The position numbers and the translations under genes are program-made. Below the pieces are notes generated by a model. It had not been told where the DNA came from, searched no databases, and saw nothing but the letters and a program-made list of their open reading frames with translations. DNA of 64,000 bases from Rhizobium sp. ZPR4 (GTDB lineage: Bacteria > Pseudomonadota > Alphaproteobacteria > Rhizobiales > Rhizobiaceae): positions 2,666,001-2,730,000 of the forward strand of contig NZ_CP157967.1 in NCBI RefSeq assembly GCF_040215725.1, written 5' to 3'. This document shows positions 33,238-42,584 of the stretch, one piece after another. Position 1 is the stretch's first letter. Each line of letters begins with the position of its first letter.

Positions 33238-34842
33238 TCAGTGGCCTCCGCCCCCGCCGCCGCCTGCGGCACCCGGCTTGCTAAGCATCAGAACACCGAG
33301 GATCATCGCCAGGAACAATACGGTCAGCATCAGGAAAATATCCCCGAAGGACATGACGACCGCCTGTTGCGTCGCCATGTTGACCATCTGCCGGAGCGCA
33401 GCCTGATCGCCGTTCAGGCCGGCGGCATTGAAGCTGGCGGCCATGTTGTTCAGCTGGTCGACAGCCACCTGATTGCCCCAATGGATATGGTCGCGCAGGT
33501 TGAAATAATGCTGGTCCTGCCTGTTCGTCAGCAGCGTGTTGATGATCGCAAGACCGACGGCGCCGCCAAGGTTACGCGTCAGGTTAAACAGGCCGGATGC
33601 ACCGCGCATGCGGGCGGGCGGCATGGTTCCAAGCGCGATATTGTTGATCGGCACCATGCAGAGCATCAGGCCGAAGCCGCGCAGGATCTGCGGGATCATC
33701 AACTCCCAGAAATCCCAGTCCACCGTCAGATGCATCATGATGTAGGTGCCGGCCGAGAAGCTGGTGAAACCGATGATCATCAGGATGCGCAGGTCGACCT
33801 TGCTCGACAGGAAGCCGGCAAGCGGCGCCGTGAAGAACATGGTGAGGCCGGATACGAACATCGTCTCGCCGATCTGCAGCGAATCGTAGCCGCGAATGCG
33901 CGCGAGATAGAGCGGGTATATATAGGTCAGGCCATAGAGGCCGATGCCCATGACGAAGGAGAACATCGACCCGAAGGAGAAGTTCTTGTTCGTGAACGCC
34001 CTCAAATCGACGACGGGGAATTCGACCGTAAAGGCACGGTAGAAGAAGATCACGGCAGCGATGGCGGAGGCGATCGCGCCGGCGACGATGTAATTGTCGT
34101 TGAACCAGTCGTTGGTATTGCCTTCCTCGAGCACATATTCGAGCGCGCCGAGGAAAACGCCCATCGAGATCAGGCCCCACCAGTCGAATTTCTTAAACAG
34201 CGATAGTTCGGGCTTGTCGAAATCGATGAAGTTCCAGGTGACGATGGCAACGACAATGCCAGGCGGAATGTTGACCAGGAACAGCCAGTGCCAGGAGAAG
34301 GCGTTGGACAGATAGCCGCCGACGGTCGGGCCGATGGTCGGCGCGAGCGTGGCGATCAGGCCGATGATCGGCGAGACGACGTTGCGCTTGGACGGCGGGA
34401 AGATCGTGAAGGCAGCCGCAAAGACCGAGGGGATCATGCCGCCGCCAATGAAGCCCTGCAGGGCGCGGTAGATGATCATCTGGTCGATGTTGGTGGCGGT
34501 CGCGGCAAGCGCGCTCGATATGGTAAAGCCGGCGGCCGAGATCGCGAACAGGTAGCGCGTCGAAATGATGCGCGCCAGCGTTCCCGACAGCGGGATCATG
34601 ATGACTTCGGCGATCAGATAGGCCGTCTGCACCCAGCCGATTTCGTCGGAGCCGGCGCTGAGGCCGGCTTGGATTTCGCTGAGCGAAGCGGAAACAATCT
34701 GAATATCGAGAATCGACATGAACATGCCCAGCACCATCGCCAGAAAGGCGATGAGCTTCTTCGTATCGATATGATCAGCCGCAGGCGCGGCGGGACCGGC
34801 CGCGCGTGGTGGCGACCCGGCTGTAGTGCTGGCGGACGACAT
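33238..34842 (-). CDS. DHA2 family multidrug efflux MFS transporter (EmrB-like)
   Basis: A 534-residue inner membrane drug:proton antiporter with about 14 hydrophobic segments. N-terminal cytoplasmic Ala/Pro-rich tail, then LIAFLAMVLGMFMSILDIQIVSASL (motif D1 of DHA2), the loop LARIISTRYLFAISA and motif C-like IIGLIATLAPTIGPTVGGYLS. The C-terminus ends in a Gly-rich tail with a final His. It follows an HlyD-type adaptor gene by 24 bases; together they resemble EmrAB, which with an outer membrane channel exports hydrophobic compounds. Control by the divergent TetR is likely. Confidence 0.92.
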   Translation of the reverse strand: MSSASTTAGSPPRAAGPAAPAADHIDTKKLIAFLAMVLGMFMSILDIQIVSASLSEIQAGLSAGSDEIGWVQTAYLIAEVIMIPLSGTLARIISTRYLFAISAAGFTISSALAATATNIDQMIIYRALQGFIGGGMIPSVFAAAFTIFPPSKRNVVSPIIGLIATLAPTIGPTVGGYLSNAFSWHWLFLVNIPPGIVVAIVTWNFIDFDKPELSLFKKFDWWGLISMGVFLGALEYVLEEGNTNDWFNDNYIVAGAIASAIAAVIFFYRAFTVEFPVVDLRAFTNKNFSFGSMFSFVMGIGLYGLTYIYPLYLARIRGYDSLQIGETMFVSGLTMFFTAPLAGFLSSKVDLRILMIIGFTSFSAGTYIMMHLTVDWDFWELMIPQILRGFGLMLCMVPINNIALGTMPPARMRGASGLFNLTRNLGGAVGLAIINTLLTNRQDQHYFNLRDHIHWGNQVAVDQLNNMAASFNAAGLNGDQAALRQMVNMATQQAVVMSFGDIFLMLTVLFLAMILGVLMLSKPGAAGGGGGGGH

Positions 34843-34866
34843 TTCGTCTCTCCCGAGCTTGATCGC

Positions 34867-36087
34867 TTACTTGTCCGGCGCCGTGCGGGTATCGACGTCG
34901 ACGACGACGCTGAGGCCTGCGCGCAGACGGCCGGTATTGAGCGCATCCTGCGGCAGTGCGATGCGGACAGGCACGCGCTGGATGATCTTGGTGAAGTTAC
35001 CCGTCGCGTTTTCCGGCGGCAGCAGCGAGAAGACCGAGCCGGAAGCCGGCGAGATCGACTCGACGGTGCCGACGATCGGATGGTCGCTATAGGCATCGAC
35101 GTGTACATTGACCTTGGAACCTGGAACCAGGTGCTGGATCTGCGTTTCCTTGAAGTTCGCGTCGATATAGAGTTGGCGGATCGGCACGATCGCCATCAGT
35201 TTCTGGCCGGGAGAGACGAGATCGCCTTCCTGCACCGAGCGATTGCCGACAATGCCGTCATAGGGTGCCTTCAGCACGGTGAAGGACAGGTCGCGGGCAG
35301 CCTTGTCGCGAGCGGCTTCGAGGCCCTTGATCGTGCTTTCGGCCTGGCGGCGCTGGGCCTGCAGCAGGTTGATATTGGCCTGTGCGGATGCGATGGCGGC
35401 GTCGCCGCCGACCAGATTGGCCTTGGCCTGATCAAGCGCGATATTGGCGCTGTCCAAAGCGGCCGTGGTGCCGACCGACTTCGATTGCAGTTCGGCAGCG
35501 CGCGTCTGGGTGATCTGGGCGCCGCGGACCGTGGCTTCCAGGGCAACCTTCTGCGCCTGCGACTGGGCAAGGGCCGCCTGGCCGGCAGCGATCTGTGCAT
35601 CGATGGTATGGAGCGAGAGCTGTTCGGTATCGAGTGACGCCTGAGCCTGCCCCAGCGCAAGCTTATAGTCGCCGTCATCGAGGGTTGCGAGCACGTCGCC
35701 GGCCTTGACCTGCTGGTTGGCCACGACGTTCACCTTGGCGACGTAGCCCGTCACCTTCGGCTGAATAGTCGCGATATCGCCGCCGATATACGCGTCGTCG
35801 GTGGAGACCATGAAGCGGCCGTTCGTCCACCAGTCATAGCCATACCAGCCGCCGGCTGCGAGAGCTGCGACGATGATGATCGGAAAAACCAGGCTGCGCC
35901 GCTTCTTTTCCGGCGGCGGTGGGGCCGCGGGGGCCGGAGCAGCAGGCGCAGCCTGGGCGGGAGCGGGATTGCCGCGCGTTTCGGCAGCAGGAGCATCCGC
36001 AGGTGCACCGGTTTCCCGAGCTTCCGCCTCTGCATCAGCGGGCTCGCTCACGATACGCGCTACATTGTTTCCATGACTTGACGACAT
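34867..36087 (-). CDS. HlyD family membrane fusion protein (EmrA-like)
   Basis: A 406-residue periplasmic adaptor. A Pro/Ala-rich cytoplasmic N-terminus (about residues 15-60) precedes one membrane helix (RRSLVFPIIIVAALAAGGWYGYDWW); then the biotinyl-lipoyl halves (STDDAYIGGDIATIQPKVTGYV and LKAPYDGIVGNRSVQEGDLVSPG) flank a long coiled-coil hairpin rich in Ala and Gln (about 150-270). The ATG at 36087 follows GGTAGGGAA; a longer frame would start upstream within the promoter region. First gene of the efflux operon. Confidence 0.92.
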   Translation of the reverse strand: MSSSHGNNVARIVSEPADAEAEARETGAPADAPAAETRGNPAPAQAAPAAPAPAAPPPPEKKRRSLVFPIIIVAALAAGGWYGYDWWTNGRFMVSTDDAYIGGDIATIQPKVTGYVAKVNVVANQQVKAGDVLATLDDGDYKLALGQAQASLDTEQLSLHTIDAQIAAGQAALAQSQAQKVALEATVRGAQITQTRAAELQSKSVGTTAALDSANIALDQAKANLVGGDAAIASAQANINLLQAQRRQAESTIKGLEAARDKAARDLSFTVLKAPYDGIVGNRSVQEGDLVSPGQKLMAIVPIRQLYIDANFKETQIQHLVPGSKVNVHVDAYSDHPIVGTVESISPASGSVFSLLPPENATGNFTKIIQRVPVRIALPQDALNTGRLRAGLSVVVDVDTRTAPDK

Positions 36088-36120
36088 TTCCCTACCACCG
36101 AAAATCTGGGTAAAATAATC

Positions 36121-36139
36121 GAACCGAACGGTTCGGTTC
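36121..36139. promoter_or_regulatory. TetR operator 1 of the efflux operon
   Basis: GAACCGAACGGTTCGGTTC is a perfect 9-bp inverted repeat around one central base, 34 bases before the adaptor gene start. Confidence 0.8.
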
Positions 36140-36180
36140 AATTGACATAGAGCCTTTTTCATTCCATATCAAGAGATATC

Positions 36181-36199
36181 GAACTGAGCGGTTCGATTT
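36181..36199. promoter_or_regulatory. TetR operator 2 near the tetR start
   Basis: GAACTGAGCGGTTCGATTT repeats operator 1 with several changes, exactly 60 bp away and 51 bases before the TetR start. One site probably serves each divergent promoter. Confidence 0.7.
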
Positions 36200-36250
36200 A
36201 TTTGGCGAATCTGTTTAAGATTCAGAAAAAATGATCGAGTGAAGGAGACG

Positions 36251-36937
36251 ATGAAACACGAATCGCAAAATGCCGCTGTGTTGAACGCGCCCGCGCCAGG
36301 TTCCGGTGGACGTTGGGCGGCGGGCGAAGATCCGGTCAAACGCCAGCAGATTCTCGAAGGCGCTAAACGCGTCTTTATGAAAATGGGCTTCGACGCGGCG
36401 AGCATGAACGACGTCACCCGCGAAGCGGGCGTCTCCAAAGGCACTCTCTACGTCTATTTCGCCAACAAGGAAGACCTGTTCGCCGCCATCGTAAACAGCG
36501 AACGCGCGCATTTCGTCGAAATCGTGCGTGCCGCTCTTGCCGATGACGCCGACATTGCATCCAGTCTCCTTGAATTCGGCAAGGTATTTGCGACGCACAT
36601 CACATCCGATAAGACCATCAGCGCCATGCGGACGGTGATCGGTGTGCGCGAACGCATGCCATCGCTCTGTCAACGCTTCTTCACCGGCCCCGACAACCTG
36701 CGCACGGTGCTGCGCGGCTTTCTGGAGCGCAAGGCCGAGGCAGGCAGCGTGGAGATACAGGATTTCGACCTGGCCGCGCGCCAATTCCTTGAGATGGCGA
36801 GTGGCGGCTATTTCAAATTGCGATTGTTCGGCGACATGGATGCCCCTCCTTTGATAGAGGAAATCGATTATGTCGTGCGCGGCGCCGTGCGCGTTTTTCT
36901 CGCGGCCTATGGTACCGATCACCGGAAGCGAGGCTGA
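36251..36937 (+). CDS. TetR family transcriptional regulator of the efflux operon
   Basis: A 228-residue repressor. After a variable N-terminal tail of about 25 residues comes the TetR helix-turn-helix, RQQILEGAKRVFMKMGFDA and MNDVTREAGVSKGTLYVYFANKEDLF (about 30-75). The C-terminal ligand domain resembles the AefR/AcrR-like type. ATG 36251 follows GAAGGAGA; the GTG at 36239 is not needed. Divergent from the EmrAB-like genes with two operator copies between them, so it probably represses the pump until a drug or plant compound binds. Confidence 0.92.
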   Translation: MKHESQNAAVLNAPAPGSGGRWAAGEDPVKRQQILEGAKRVFMKMGFDAASMNDVTREAGVSKGTLYVYFANKEDLFAAIVNSERAHFVEIVRAALADDADIASSLLEFGKVFATHITSDKTISAMRTVIGVRERMPSLCQRFFTGPDNLRTVLRGFLERKAEAGSVEIQDFDLAARQFLEMASGGYFKLRLFGDMDAPPLIEEIDYVVRGAVRVFLAAYGTDHRKRG

Positions 36938-37046
36938 CGATCCTCCCAGACTGCCGGCAAGCGGAGGCACCCCAACTCCGCAATGGCGATCAAGCATCGC
37001 TTCCGCCGGCAGCCTATGACTGATCCGGCAACCAGGGGAGTTGATG

Positions 37047-37886
37047 ATGAGCGCGATCGGACGAGCGATATGGTTTATCGAAAGCCATTTTTCATCCGAC
37101 ATCTCGCTCGAAGAGATCGCCGAAACAGCCGGGCTATCGCGCTACCACCTGTCGCGCGTCTTCGGCATGACGACAGGCCATTCGATCAGCAGCTATATCC
37201 GCAGCCGTCGCCTCAGCGGGGCGGCTCTCGCACTGACCGACGGCTCCTCCTCCATTCTCCAGGTTGCCCTCGATGCCGGCTACGGCTCGCACGAGGCCTT
37301 CACCCGTGCATTCCGCGAGCAGTTCGGCATGACGCCGGAAAGCCTGCGCAAGCAAGGGCACGTTCGCAACCTCGCTCTACAGGAGCCGATCAGAATGGAC
37401 GACACCCGCCTTCCCAAGCTCGACGCACCGCGTTTCGAGACCCACCCCGCAATGCTGCTTGCCGGCCTTGCGGAAACCTATGCCTATGAAGCGACACAGG
37501 CGATCCCCTCGCTCTGGCAGAAATTCAATCAGCATTTCGGCCATATTCCCGGCCAGATCGGGAATGTCGCCTATGGCGTCTGCACCCAGGCCGACGAAGG
37601 CAGCGAAGGCTTCCGCTATATGTCATCAACCGAAGTCTCCGCCGCAGACGACCTGCCCGAAGGGTTCGTGATGACGAAACTGCCGCAGCAGCGCTATGCG
37701 ATCTTCACGCATCGTGGTCATATCTCCGGCATCTCCGCCACAGTGCATCAGATCTTCGGCGAATGGCTGCCGCAATCCGGGCAGCATCATGCCGGCACCC
37801 CCGACATGATGGAACGCTATGACGACCGTTTCGATCCGCGCACCGGCATGGGCGTGACCGAAATCTGGATACCCCTGAAAGCCTGA
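37047..37886 (+). CDS. AraC family regulator with GyrI-like ligand-binding domain
   Basis: A 279-residue protein of the Rob/SoxS-like type: an N-terminal AraC double helix-turn-helix (IESHFSSDISLEEIAETAGLSRYHLSRVFGMTTG ... DAGYGSHEAFTRAFREQFGMTPESLR, residues 10-105), then a GyrI-like domain (about 125-279) with the LPQQRYAIFTHRGHISGI core that binds hydrophobic or cationic ligands. The ATG at 37047 is 6 bases after GGGGAG; an ATG at 37044 is also there. Single gene; it ends before a perfect 9-bp stem-loop. Confidence 0.9.
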   Translation: MSAIGRAIWFIESHFSSDISLEEIAETAGLSRYHLSRVFGMTTGHSISSYIRSRRLSGAALALTDGSSSILQVALDAGYGSHEAFTRAFREQFGMTPESLRKQGHVRNLALQEPIRMDDTRLPKLDAPRFETHPAMLLAGLAETYAYEATQAIPSLWQKFNQHFGHIPGQIGNVAYGVCTQADEGSEGFRYMSSTEVSAADDLPEGFVMTKLPQQRYAIFTHRGHISGISATVHQIFGEWLPQSGQHHAGTPDMMERYDDRFDPRTGMGVTEIWIPLKA

Positions 37887-37895
37887 ACATGCGCC

Positions 37896-37917
37896 CGCCG
37901 CCATGAAAATGGCGGCG
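37896..37917 (+). terminator. Stem-loop after the AraC/GyrI gene
   Basis: CGCCGCCAT / ATGGCGGCG with a GAAA tetraloop, a very stable hairpin 9 bases after the stop. There is no T-run, so it is a weak or Rho-aided terminator at best. Confidence 0.5.
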
Positions 37918-38017
37918 GCGCTTGTACGAACCACGGCGCTCCTTACATTACGGCCATTCTGGAGAGGCCGGGCTGGGGGTCAGCATCGGCGAATGCTGAT
38001 CAAAGAGGGCATCGTCA

Positions 38018-38761
38018 ATGGATATTATGGGGCTGATACAGGACCCGGGCGCGTGGGTGGCGCTCATCACGCTTGTCGTCATGGAGGTGGTCCTCGGCAT
38101 CGACAACCTCATCTTTATCTCGATCCTCACCAACAAGCTGCCGCCGGAACATCGCGACAGGGCTCGCAAGATCGGCATCGGTCTCGCCCTCGTCATGCGT
38201 CTTGCCTTGCTCGGCACCGTCGCCTGGATCGTGCAGCTCACCCAACCCGTCTTCGAACTTTTCGGCCAGGGCTTCTCCTGGAAGGACATGATCCTGATCG
38301 GCGGCGGCCTCTTCCTCGTCTGGAAGGCGACGAAGGAAATCCATCACAATGTCGATCCACAGGAACAGGGCGAGGATTTCATCGCCAAGTCGACGACCTC
38401 TACGTTCGCCTCGGCCATCGGCCAGATCCTGCTGCTCGATCTGGTCTTCTCGATCGACAGCATCATCACCGCCGTCGGCATGACGCCGCACCTGCCGATC
38501 ATGTTCGTCGCGGTCATCGCTGCGGTCACGGTCATGCTGGTCGCAGCAAACCCGCTCGCCAATTTCATCGAGAAGAACCCGAGCATCGTCATGCTGGCGC
38601 TGGCCTTCCTGCTGATGATCGGCACGACGCTGATCGCCGAAGGCATGGGCGTGCATGTTCCCAAGGGCTATATCTACGCCGCCATGGCCTTCTCCGCCCT
38701 CGTCGAAGTGCTCAACATGATGGCGCGCAACCGTCGGAAAAAGGCATCCGGCGGCCATTGA
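38018..38761 (+). CDS. TerC family integral membrane protein
   Basis: A 247-residue membrane protein with seven to eight helices. The TerC signature [19 protein letters not shown] near residue 24 and its partner [15 protein letters not shown] near 140 carry the paired acidic residues of the family. Members have been linked to tellurite resistance and, more recently, to manganese export. No ter operon is present, so a role in metal homeostasis is the more likely one; that is inference. A short stem-loop TCAGCAT/ATGCTGA lies at 37980-37999 in the leader. Confidence 0.88.
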   Translation: MDIMGLIQDPGAWVALITLVVMEVVLGIDNLIFISILTNKLPPEHRDRARKIGIGLALVMRLALLGTVAWIVQLTQPVFELFGQGFSWKDMILIGGGLFLVWKATKEIHHNVDPQEQGEDFIAKSTTSTFASAIGQILLLDLVFSIDSIITAVGMTPHLPIMFVAVIAAVTVMLVAANPLANFIEKNPSIVMLALAFLLMIGTTLIAEGMGVHVPKGYIYAAMAFSALVEVLNMMARNRRKKASGGH

Positions 38762-38765
38762 TGGC

Positions 38766-38797
38766 GAAAGCCGCACCTTTGATGAGATGCGGCTTTC
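38766..38797. terminator. Bidirectional terminator between terC and a convergent small gene
   Basis: GAAAGCCGCA / TGCGGCTTTC, perfect 10-bp arms and a 12-base loop, directly after the terC stop and 10 bases from the stop of the minus-strand gene. Confidence 0.75.
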
Positions 38798-38807
38798 ATC
38801 ACACTGA

Positions 38808-39218
38808 TCAATCCTGGACGTGGATGTCGACCCACTGGCCGACGTCGCCATGTCCGTAAATATCGACTTTGATCCAGACATTGCCGCGAACGATGAGGTT
38901 CCCGGCACCGTTGACGATGTTACCGTTGGCCAGCATGGTTTCCAGATTCTGGCGATTGGAAGCCTGCGAGAAGAAGCTGTCCCCCTGGTCGCCACGGTCT
39001 CGGCGGCGATAGACGTGATAATTGGCGCGGTCCTGGCGGATGATCTGCCAGGGCGCCGTCAGGCGCTCGCCCTTGGAATTATAGAGATCGTCGTTGCCGA
39101 TATAGGCGCGGTAGGACTCGATCAGACGGGCGGAACTGTCGCGCGTGATGGTCGATTGGGCTGCGGCGGCGTCGACCATCGAGACCGTCAATAACAAGCT
39201 CAAAATCAATTTCTTCAT
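38808..39218 (-). CDS. Small secreted protein, unknown function
   Basis: A 136-residue protein with a clear signal peptide (KKLILSLLLTVSMVDAAAAQ, cleavage about residue 20). The mature part is hydrophilic with the segment IGNDDLYNSKGERLTAPWQIIRQDRANYHVYRRR and repeated Gly/Asn stretches near the end; no domain is recognised. ATG 39218 is taken because the signal peptide begins there; a longer frame to 39275 adds unlike sequence. Likely periplasmic. It converges on terC. Confidence 0.72.
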   Translation of the reverse strand: MKKLILSLLLTVSMVDAAAAQSTITRDSSARLIESYRAYIGNDDLYNSKGERLTAPWQIIRQDRANYHVYRRRDRGDQGDSFFSQASNRQNLETMLANGNIVNGAGNLIVRGNVWIKVDIYGHGDVGQWVDIHVQD

Positions 39219-39577
39219 AGTATCCTCGCGATGAACGATTGAAGACCTATTTCGCCACTGCCGCGAAAATTGCAAATCAAATTCGGCAAGCTTAAGGCTT
39301 TTGTCCCCAAACCCTTACGGAGAGTAAAGATGCTTCGTGAATTTGAAAGGTCGGCTCTTTTCGATGCAGCACGGCGTCCCGGTGTCTCGGCCGGCTCTCG
39401 CGGCGCAGTTTCCCTTGACGTCACCCGTTGAATATGGCCTAAGGCCAGCCATACGGAAAACGCTGACAGAAGCGGCAAGACGCCCTTTTCCGGCCGGTTT
39501 CCTGATCCAGATAGACATTTTCGGCTGGACGGCGCTTATCCAGAGCGCGGCCCGGCCTTTTATGACGGGCAAACAAA
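39219..39577. other. Intergenic region upstream of gltX, no gene seen
   Basis: 359 bases without a convincing gene on either strand. It must hold the divergent promoters for the secreted-protein gene and gltX. TTGACG at 39415 is a possible -35 element but no good -10 follows at the right distance. The small palindrome GGCCTAAGGCC lies at 39436-39446. No RNA gene is recognised. Confidence 0.4.
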
Positions 39578-41035
39578 ATGACCACTTCAGGCGTTCGCGT
39601 CCGCATCGCACCCTCCCCCACCGGCGAGCCGCATGTCGGCACTGCTTACATCGCGCTGTTCAACTATCTCTTCGCCAAGAAACACGGCGGCGAGTTCATC
39701 CTGCGCATCGAGGATACCGACGCGACCCGCTCCACTCCGGAATTCGAGACGAAGGTTCTCGACGCTCTGAAATGGTGCGGCCTGAAATGGTCCGAAGGTC
39801 CGGATATCGGCGGCCCCTACGGCCCCTATCGCCAGAGCGACCGCAAGGACATGTACAAGCCCTACGTCGAGCAGATCGTCACGGCTGGTCACGGCTTCCG
39901 CTGCTTCTGCACGCCGGAGCGCCTGGAAAAGATGCGCGAGGCGCAGCGTGCCGCCGGCCTGCCGCCGAAGTATGACGGCCACTGTCTGAACCTGTCGGCC
40001 GAGGAAGTGACCTCGCGCGTTGCCGCCGGCGAGCCGCATGTCGTGCGCATGAAGATCCCGACCGAAGGCTCGTGCAAATTCCATGACGGCGTTTACGGCG
40101 ATGTCGAAATCCCGTGGGACGCCGTCGACATGCAGGTTCTGCTCAAGGCCGATGGCATGCCGACCTATCACATGGCAAACGTCGTTGACGATCATCTGAT
40201 GAAGATCACCCATGTCGCGCGCGGCGAAGAGTGGCTTGCCTCGGTGCCGAAGCATATCCTGATCTATCAGTATCTCGGCTGGGAACCGCCTGTTTTCATG
40301 CACCTGTCGCTGATGCGCAATGCCGACAAGTCGAAACTGTCGAAGCGCAAGAACCCGACATCGATCTCCTATTATACGGCACTCGGCTATATCCCCGAGG
40401 CGCTGATGAACTTCCTCGGCCTGTTCTTCATCCAGATCGCCGAAGGCGAAGAACTTTTGAGCATGGACGAGCTCGCCGCAAAGTTCGACCCGGAAAACCT
40501 CTCCAAGGCCGGCGCGATCTTCGATATCCAGAAGCTGGACTGGCTGAACGGCCGCTGGATCCGCGAAAAGCTCTCGGAAGAAGAATTCCAGCACCGCGTT
40601 CTGACTTGGGCAATGGAAAACAGCCGCCTGCAGGAAGGCCTGAAGCTGTCGCAGTCGCGTATCACCAAACTTGGTGAACTGCCAGATCTCACCGGCTTCC
40701 TGTTCAAGTCCGACCTCAATCTCGATCCCTCGGCTTTCGCCAGGATCAAGTCGACGCCTGAGGAACTGCTTGAGATCCTGAACACGGTACAGCCCGATCT
40801 CGAAAAGATCCTCGAATGGAATGTCGAGACGATCGAAGCCGAGCTGCGCGCCATCGCCGACCGCATGGGCAAGAAGCTGAAGGTCATCGTTGCCCCGCTT
40901 TTCGTCGCCGTATCGGGCTCCTCGCGCTCCCTGCCGCTTTTCGATAGCATGGCGATCCTCGGCCGCTCGGTCGTGCGCCAGCGGCTGAAACTGGCGGCCC
41001 AGACCGTTGCGACCCTCGTCGGCCCGAAGAATTGA
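39578..41035 (+). CDS. gltX: Glutamyl-tRNA synthetase
   Basis: Charges tRNA-Glu (and possibly tRNA-Gln as a non-discriminating enzyme). A 485-residue class I synthetase with HIGH-like motif APSPTGEPHVGTAY (residues 11-24), the glutamate-binding RIEDTDATRS, the KMSKS-like KSKLSKRKN, and a helical anticodon domain. Rhizobia usually have two gltX genes; which this is cannot be told, but the SISYYTALGYIPEALMNFL segment after KLSKR is that of a normal full-length enzyme. Followed 15 bases later by lysS, probably one transcript. Confidence 0.95.
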   Translation: MTTSGVRVRIAPSPTGEPHVGTAYIALFNYLFAKKHGGEFILRIEDTDATRSTPEFETKVLDALKWCGLKWSEGPDIGGPYGPYRQSDRKDMYKPYVEQIVTAGHGFRCFCTPERLEKMREAQRAAGLPPKYDGHCLNLSAEEVTSRVAAGEPHVVRMKIPTEGSCKFHDGVYGDVEIPWDAVDMQVLLKADGMPTYHMANVVDDHLMKITHVARGEEWLASVPKHILIYQYLGWEPPVFMHLSLMRNADKSKLSKRKNPTSISYYTALGYIPEALMNFLGLFFIQIAEGEELLSMDELAAKFDPENLSKAGAIFDIQKLDWLNGRWIREKLSEEEFQHRVLTWAMENSRLQEGLKLSQSRITKLGELPDLTGFLFKSDLNLDPSAFARIKSTPEELLEILNTVQPDLEKILEWNVETIEAELRAIADRMGKKLKVIVAPLFVAVSGSSRSLPLFDSMAILGRSVVRQRLKLAAQTVATLVGPKN

Positions 41036-41050
41036 ACCGGACGTAGAACC

Positions 41051-42547
41051 ATGAACGACAAGACCGAAACCGCCACCCTCTCCTCCGACGCAACGGAAGT
41101 TCGCGCGCAGAAGCTGAAGCTGCTGCGCGAGCAGATCGGCGACGTCTATCCGGCGCATTTCCACCGGACCATGACCAATGCCGAACTGGCCGCGAAATAC
41201 GAGGGCCTGGAGCCGGATACGGAGACCGCCGACGTCGTCACCGTTGCTGGCCGCGTCTACTCCTCGCGCAATTCCGGCATGTTCATGGATCTCCACGACG
41301 CCTCGGCCAAGATCCAGATCTTCAGCCACAAGGATGTGACCGGCGAAGAGGCCCGCGCCCTGCTGCCCATGATCGACATCGGCGATATCATCGGCGTCAC
41401 CGGCGTCGTTCGCCGCACCAAGCGTGGCGAACTGACCATCAACGCACAGCAGATCACCATGCTGACCAAGTCTCTGCTGCCGATGCCGGAAAAGTGGCAC
41501 GGCCTGTCCGACATCGAGCTGCGCTACCGCAAGCGCCATCTCGACATCATGACCAACGAGGAATCGAAGCTCCGCTTTCAGCAGCGCAGCCGCATCGTCT
41601 CCGGTATCCGCCGCTTCATGGAAAATGACGGCTTCATGGAAGTCGAGACGCCGATGCTGCATTCGGTCTATGGCGGCGCCACCGCCGAGCCGTTCAAGAC
41701 GCATCACAACACGCTGAAGCTCGACATGTACCTGCGCATCGCGCCGGAACTGTTCCTGAAGCGCACGCTGGTATCCGGTCTCACCGACAAGGTGTTCGAG
41801 ATCAACCGCAACTTCCGCAACGAAGGCGTCTCCACCCGGCACAATCCCGAATTCACCATGATGGAGTGTTATTGGGCCTATGCCGACTACGAGGACATCA
41901 TGGACCTCGTCGAGCGGTTGTTCTCGACGCTCGCCATGTCGATCCACGGCAGCACGGAATTCGCCTTCGGCGACAAGCAGATCTCTTTCAAGGGTCCGTT
42001 CCGCCGCGTGCCGATGCCCGACGCCGTCAAGGAAGCGACCGGCATCGATTTCCTGGCGATCAAGACCGACGAAGAAGCCCGTGCTGCCTCCAAGGCGGCC
42101 GGCTTCGCCGTCGAGAAGGATGCGACCTGGGGCGAATGCCTCGCTTTCATCTTCGAAGAGAAGGTCGAGGGCACGCTGATCCAGCCGGCGCATGTCACGC
42201 ATTTCCCGAAGGACATCTCGCCCTTCGCCAAGGAAGTGCCGGGCGAGCCGCGCCTCGTCGAGCGTTTCGAGACCTATTGCAACGCCTGGGAACTCGGCAA
42301 CGCCTTCTCGGAACTCAACGATCCGGAAGAGCAGCGCGCCCGCATGGTCGAGCAGCTCGAGCAGGCGCATGCGCGCGGCGAAAAGCAGAAGGAACTCGAC
42401 GAGGAATTCCTCGACGCGATCGATCAGGGCATGCCGCCGGCGGGCGGTCTCGGCATCGGTGTGGACCGCCTCATCATGCTGTTGACCAATTCGCCGTCCA
42501 TTCGCGACATCATCCTCTTCCCGGCACGCCGCAACAAGGCGGATTGA
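41051..42547 (+). CDS. lysS: Lysyl-tRNA synthetase, class II
   Basis: Charges tRNA-Lys. 498 residues: an N-terminal OB-fold anticodon domain (VVTVAGRVYSSRNSGMFMDLHDASAKIQIF), then the class II core with motif 1 (FMENDGFMEVETPMLH), motif 2 (EINRNFRNEGVSTRHNPEFTMMECYWAYADY) and motif 3 (PPAGGLGIGVDRLIMLLTNSPSIRDIILFP). Motif content is that of LysRS2. A long antisense open frame covering gltX and lysS is only a codon-bias shadow. Confidence 0.95.
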   Translation: MNDKTETATLSSDATEVRAQKLKLLREQIGDVYPAHFHRTMTNAELAAKYEGLEPDTETADVVTVAGRVYSSRNSGMFMDLHDASAKIQIFSHKDVTGEEARALLPMIDIGDIIGVTGVVRRTKRGELTINAQQITMLTKSLLPMPEKWHGLSDIELRYRKRHLDIMTNEESKLRFQQRSRIVSGIRRFMENDGFMEVETPMLHSVYGGATAEPFKTHHNTLKLDMYLRIAPELFLKRTLVSGLTDKVFEINRNFRNEGVSTRHNPEFTMMECYWAYADYEDIMDLVERLFSTLAMSIHGSTEFAFGDKQISFKGPFRRVPMPDAVKEATGIDFLAIKTDEEARAASKAAGFAVEKDATWGECLAFIFEEKVEGTLIQPAHVTHFPKDISPFAKEVPGEPRLVERFETYCNAWELGNAFSELNDPEEQRARMVEQLEQAHARGEKQKELDEEFLDAIDQGMPPAGGLGIGVDRLIMLLTNSPSIRDIILFPARRNKAD

Positions 42548-42584
42548 GACCGATCCGGTCCTTCGAACACCAAAGGTGCGTATC

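Noticed and set aside
37887..38017. yybP-ykoY (manganese) riboswitch before terC
   Set aside because: Such switches occur upstream of TerC-type genes, but the leader is only 131 bases and I could not find the conserved core; only simple hairpins are seen.
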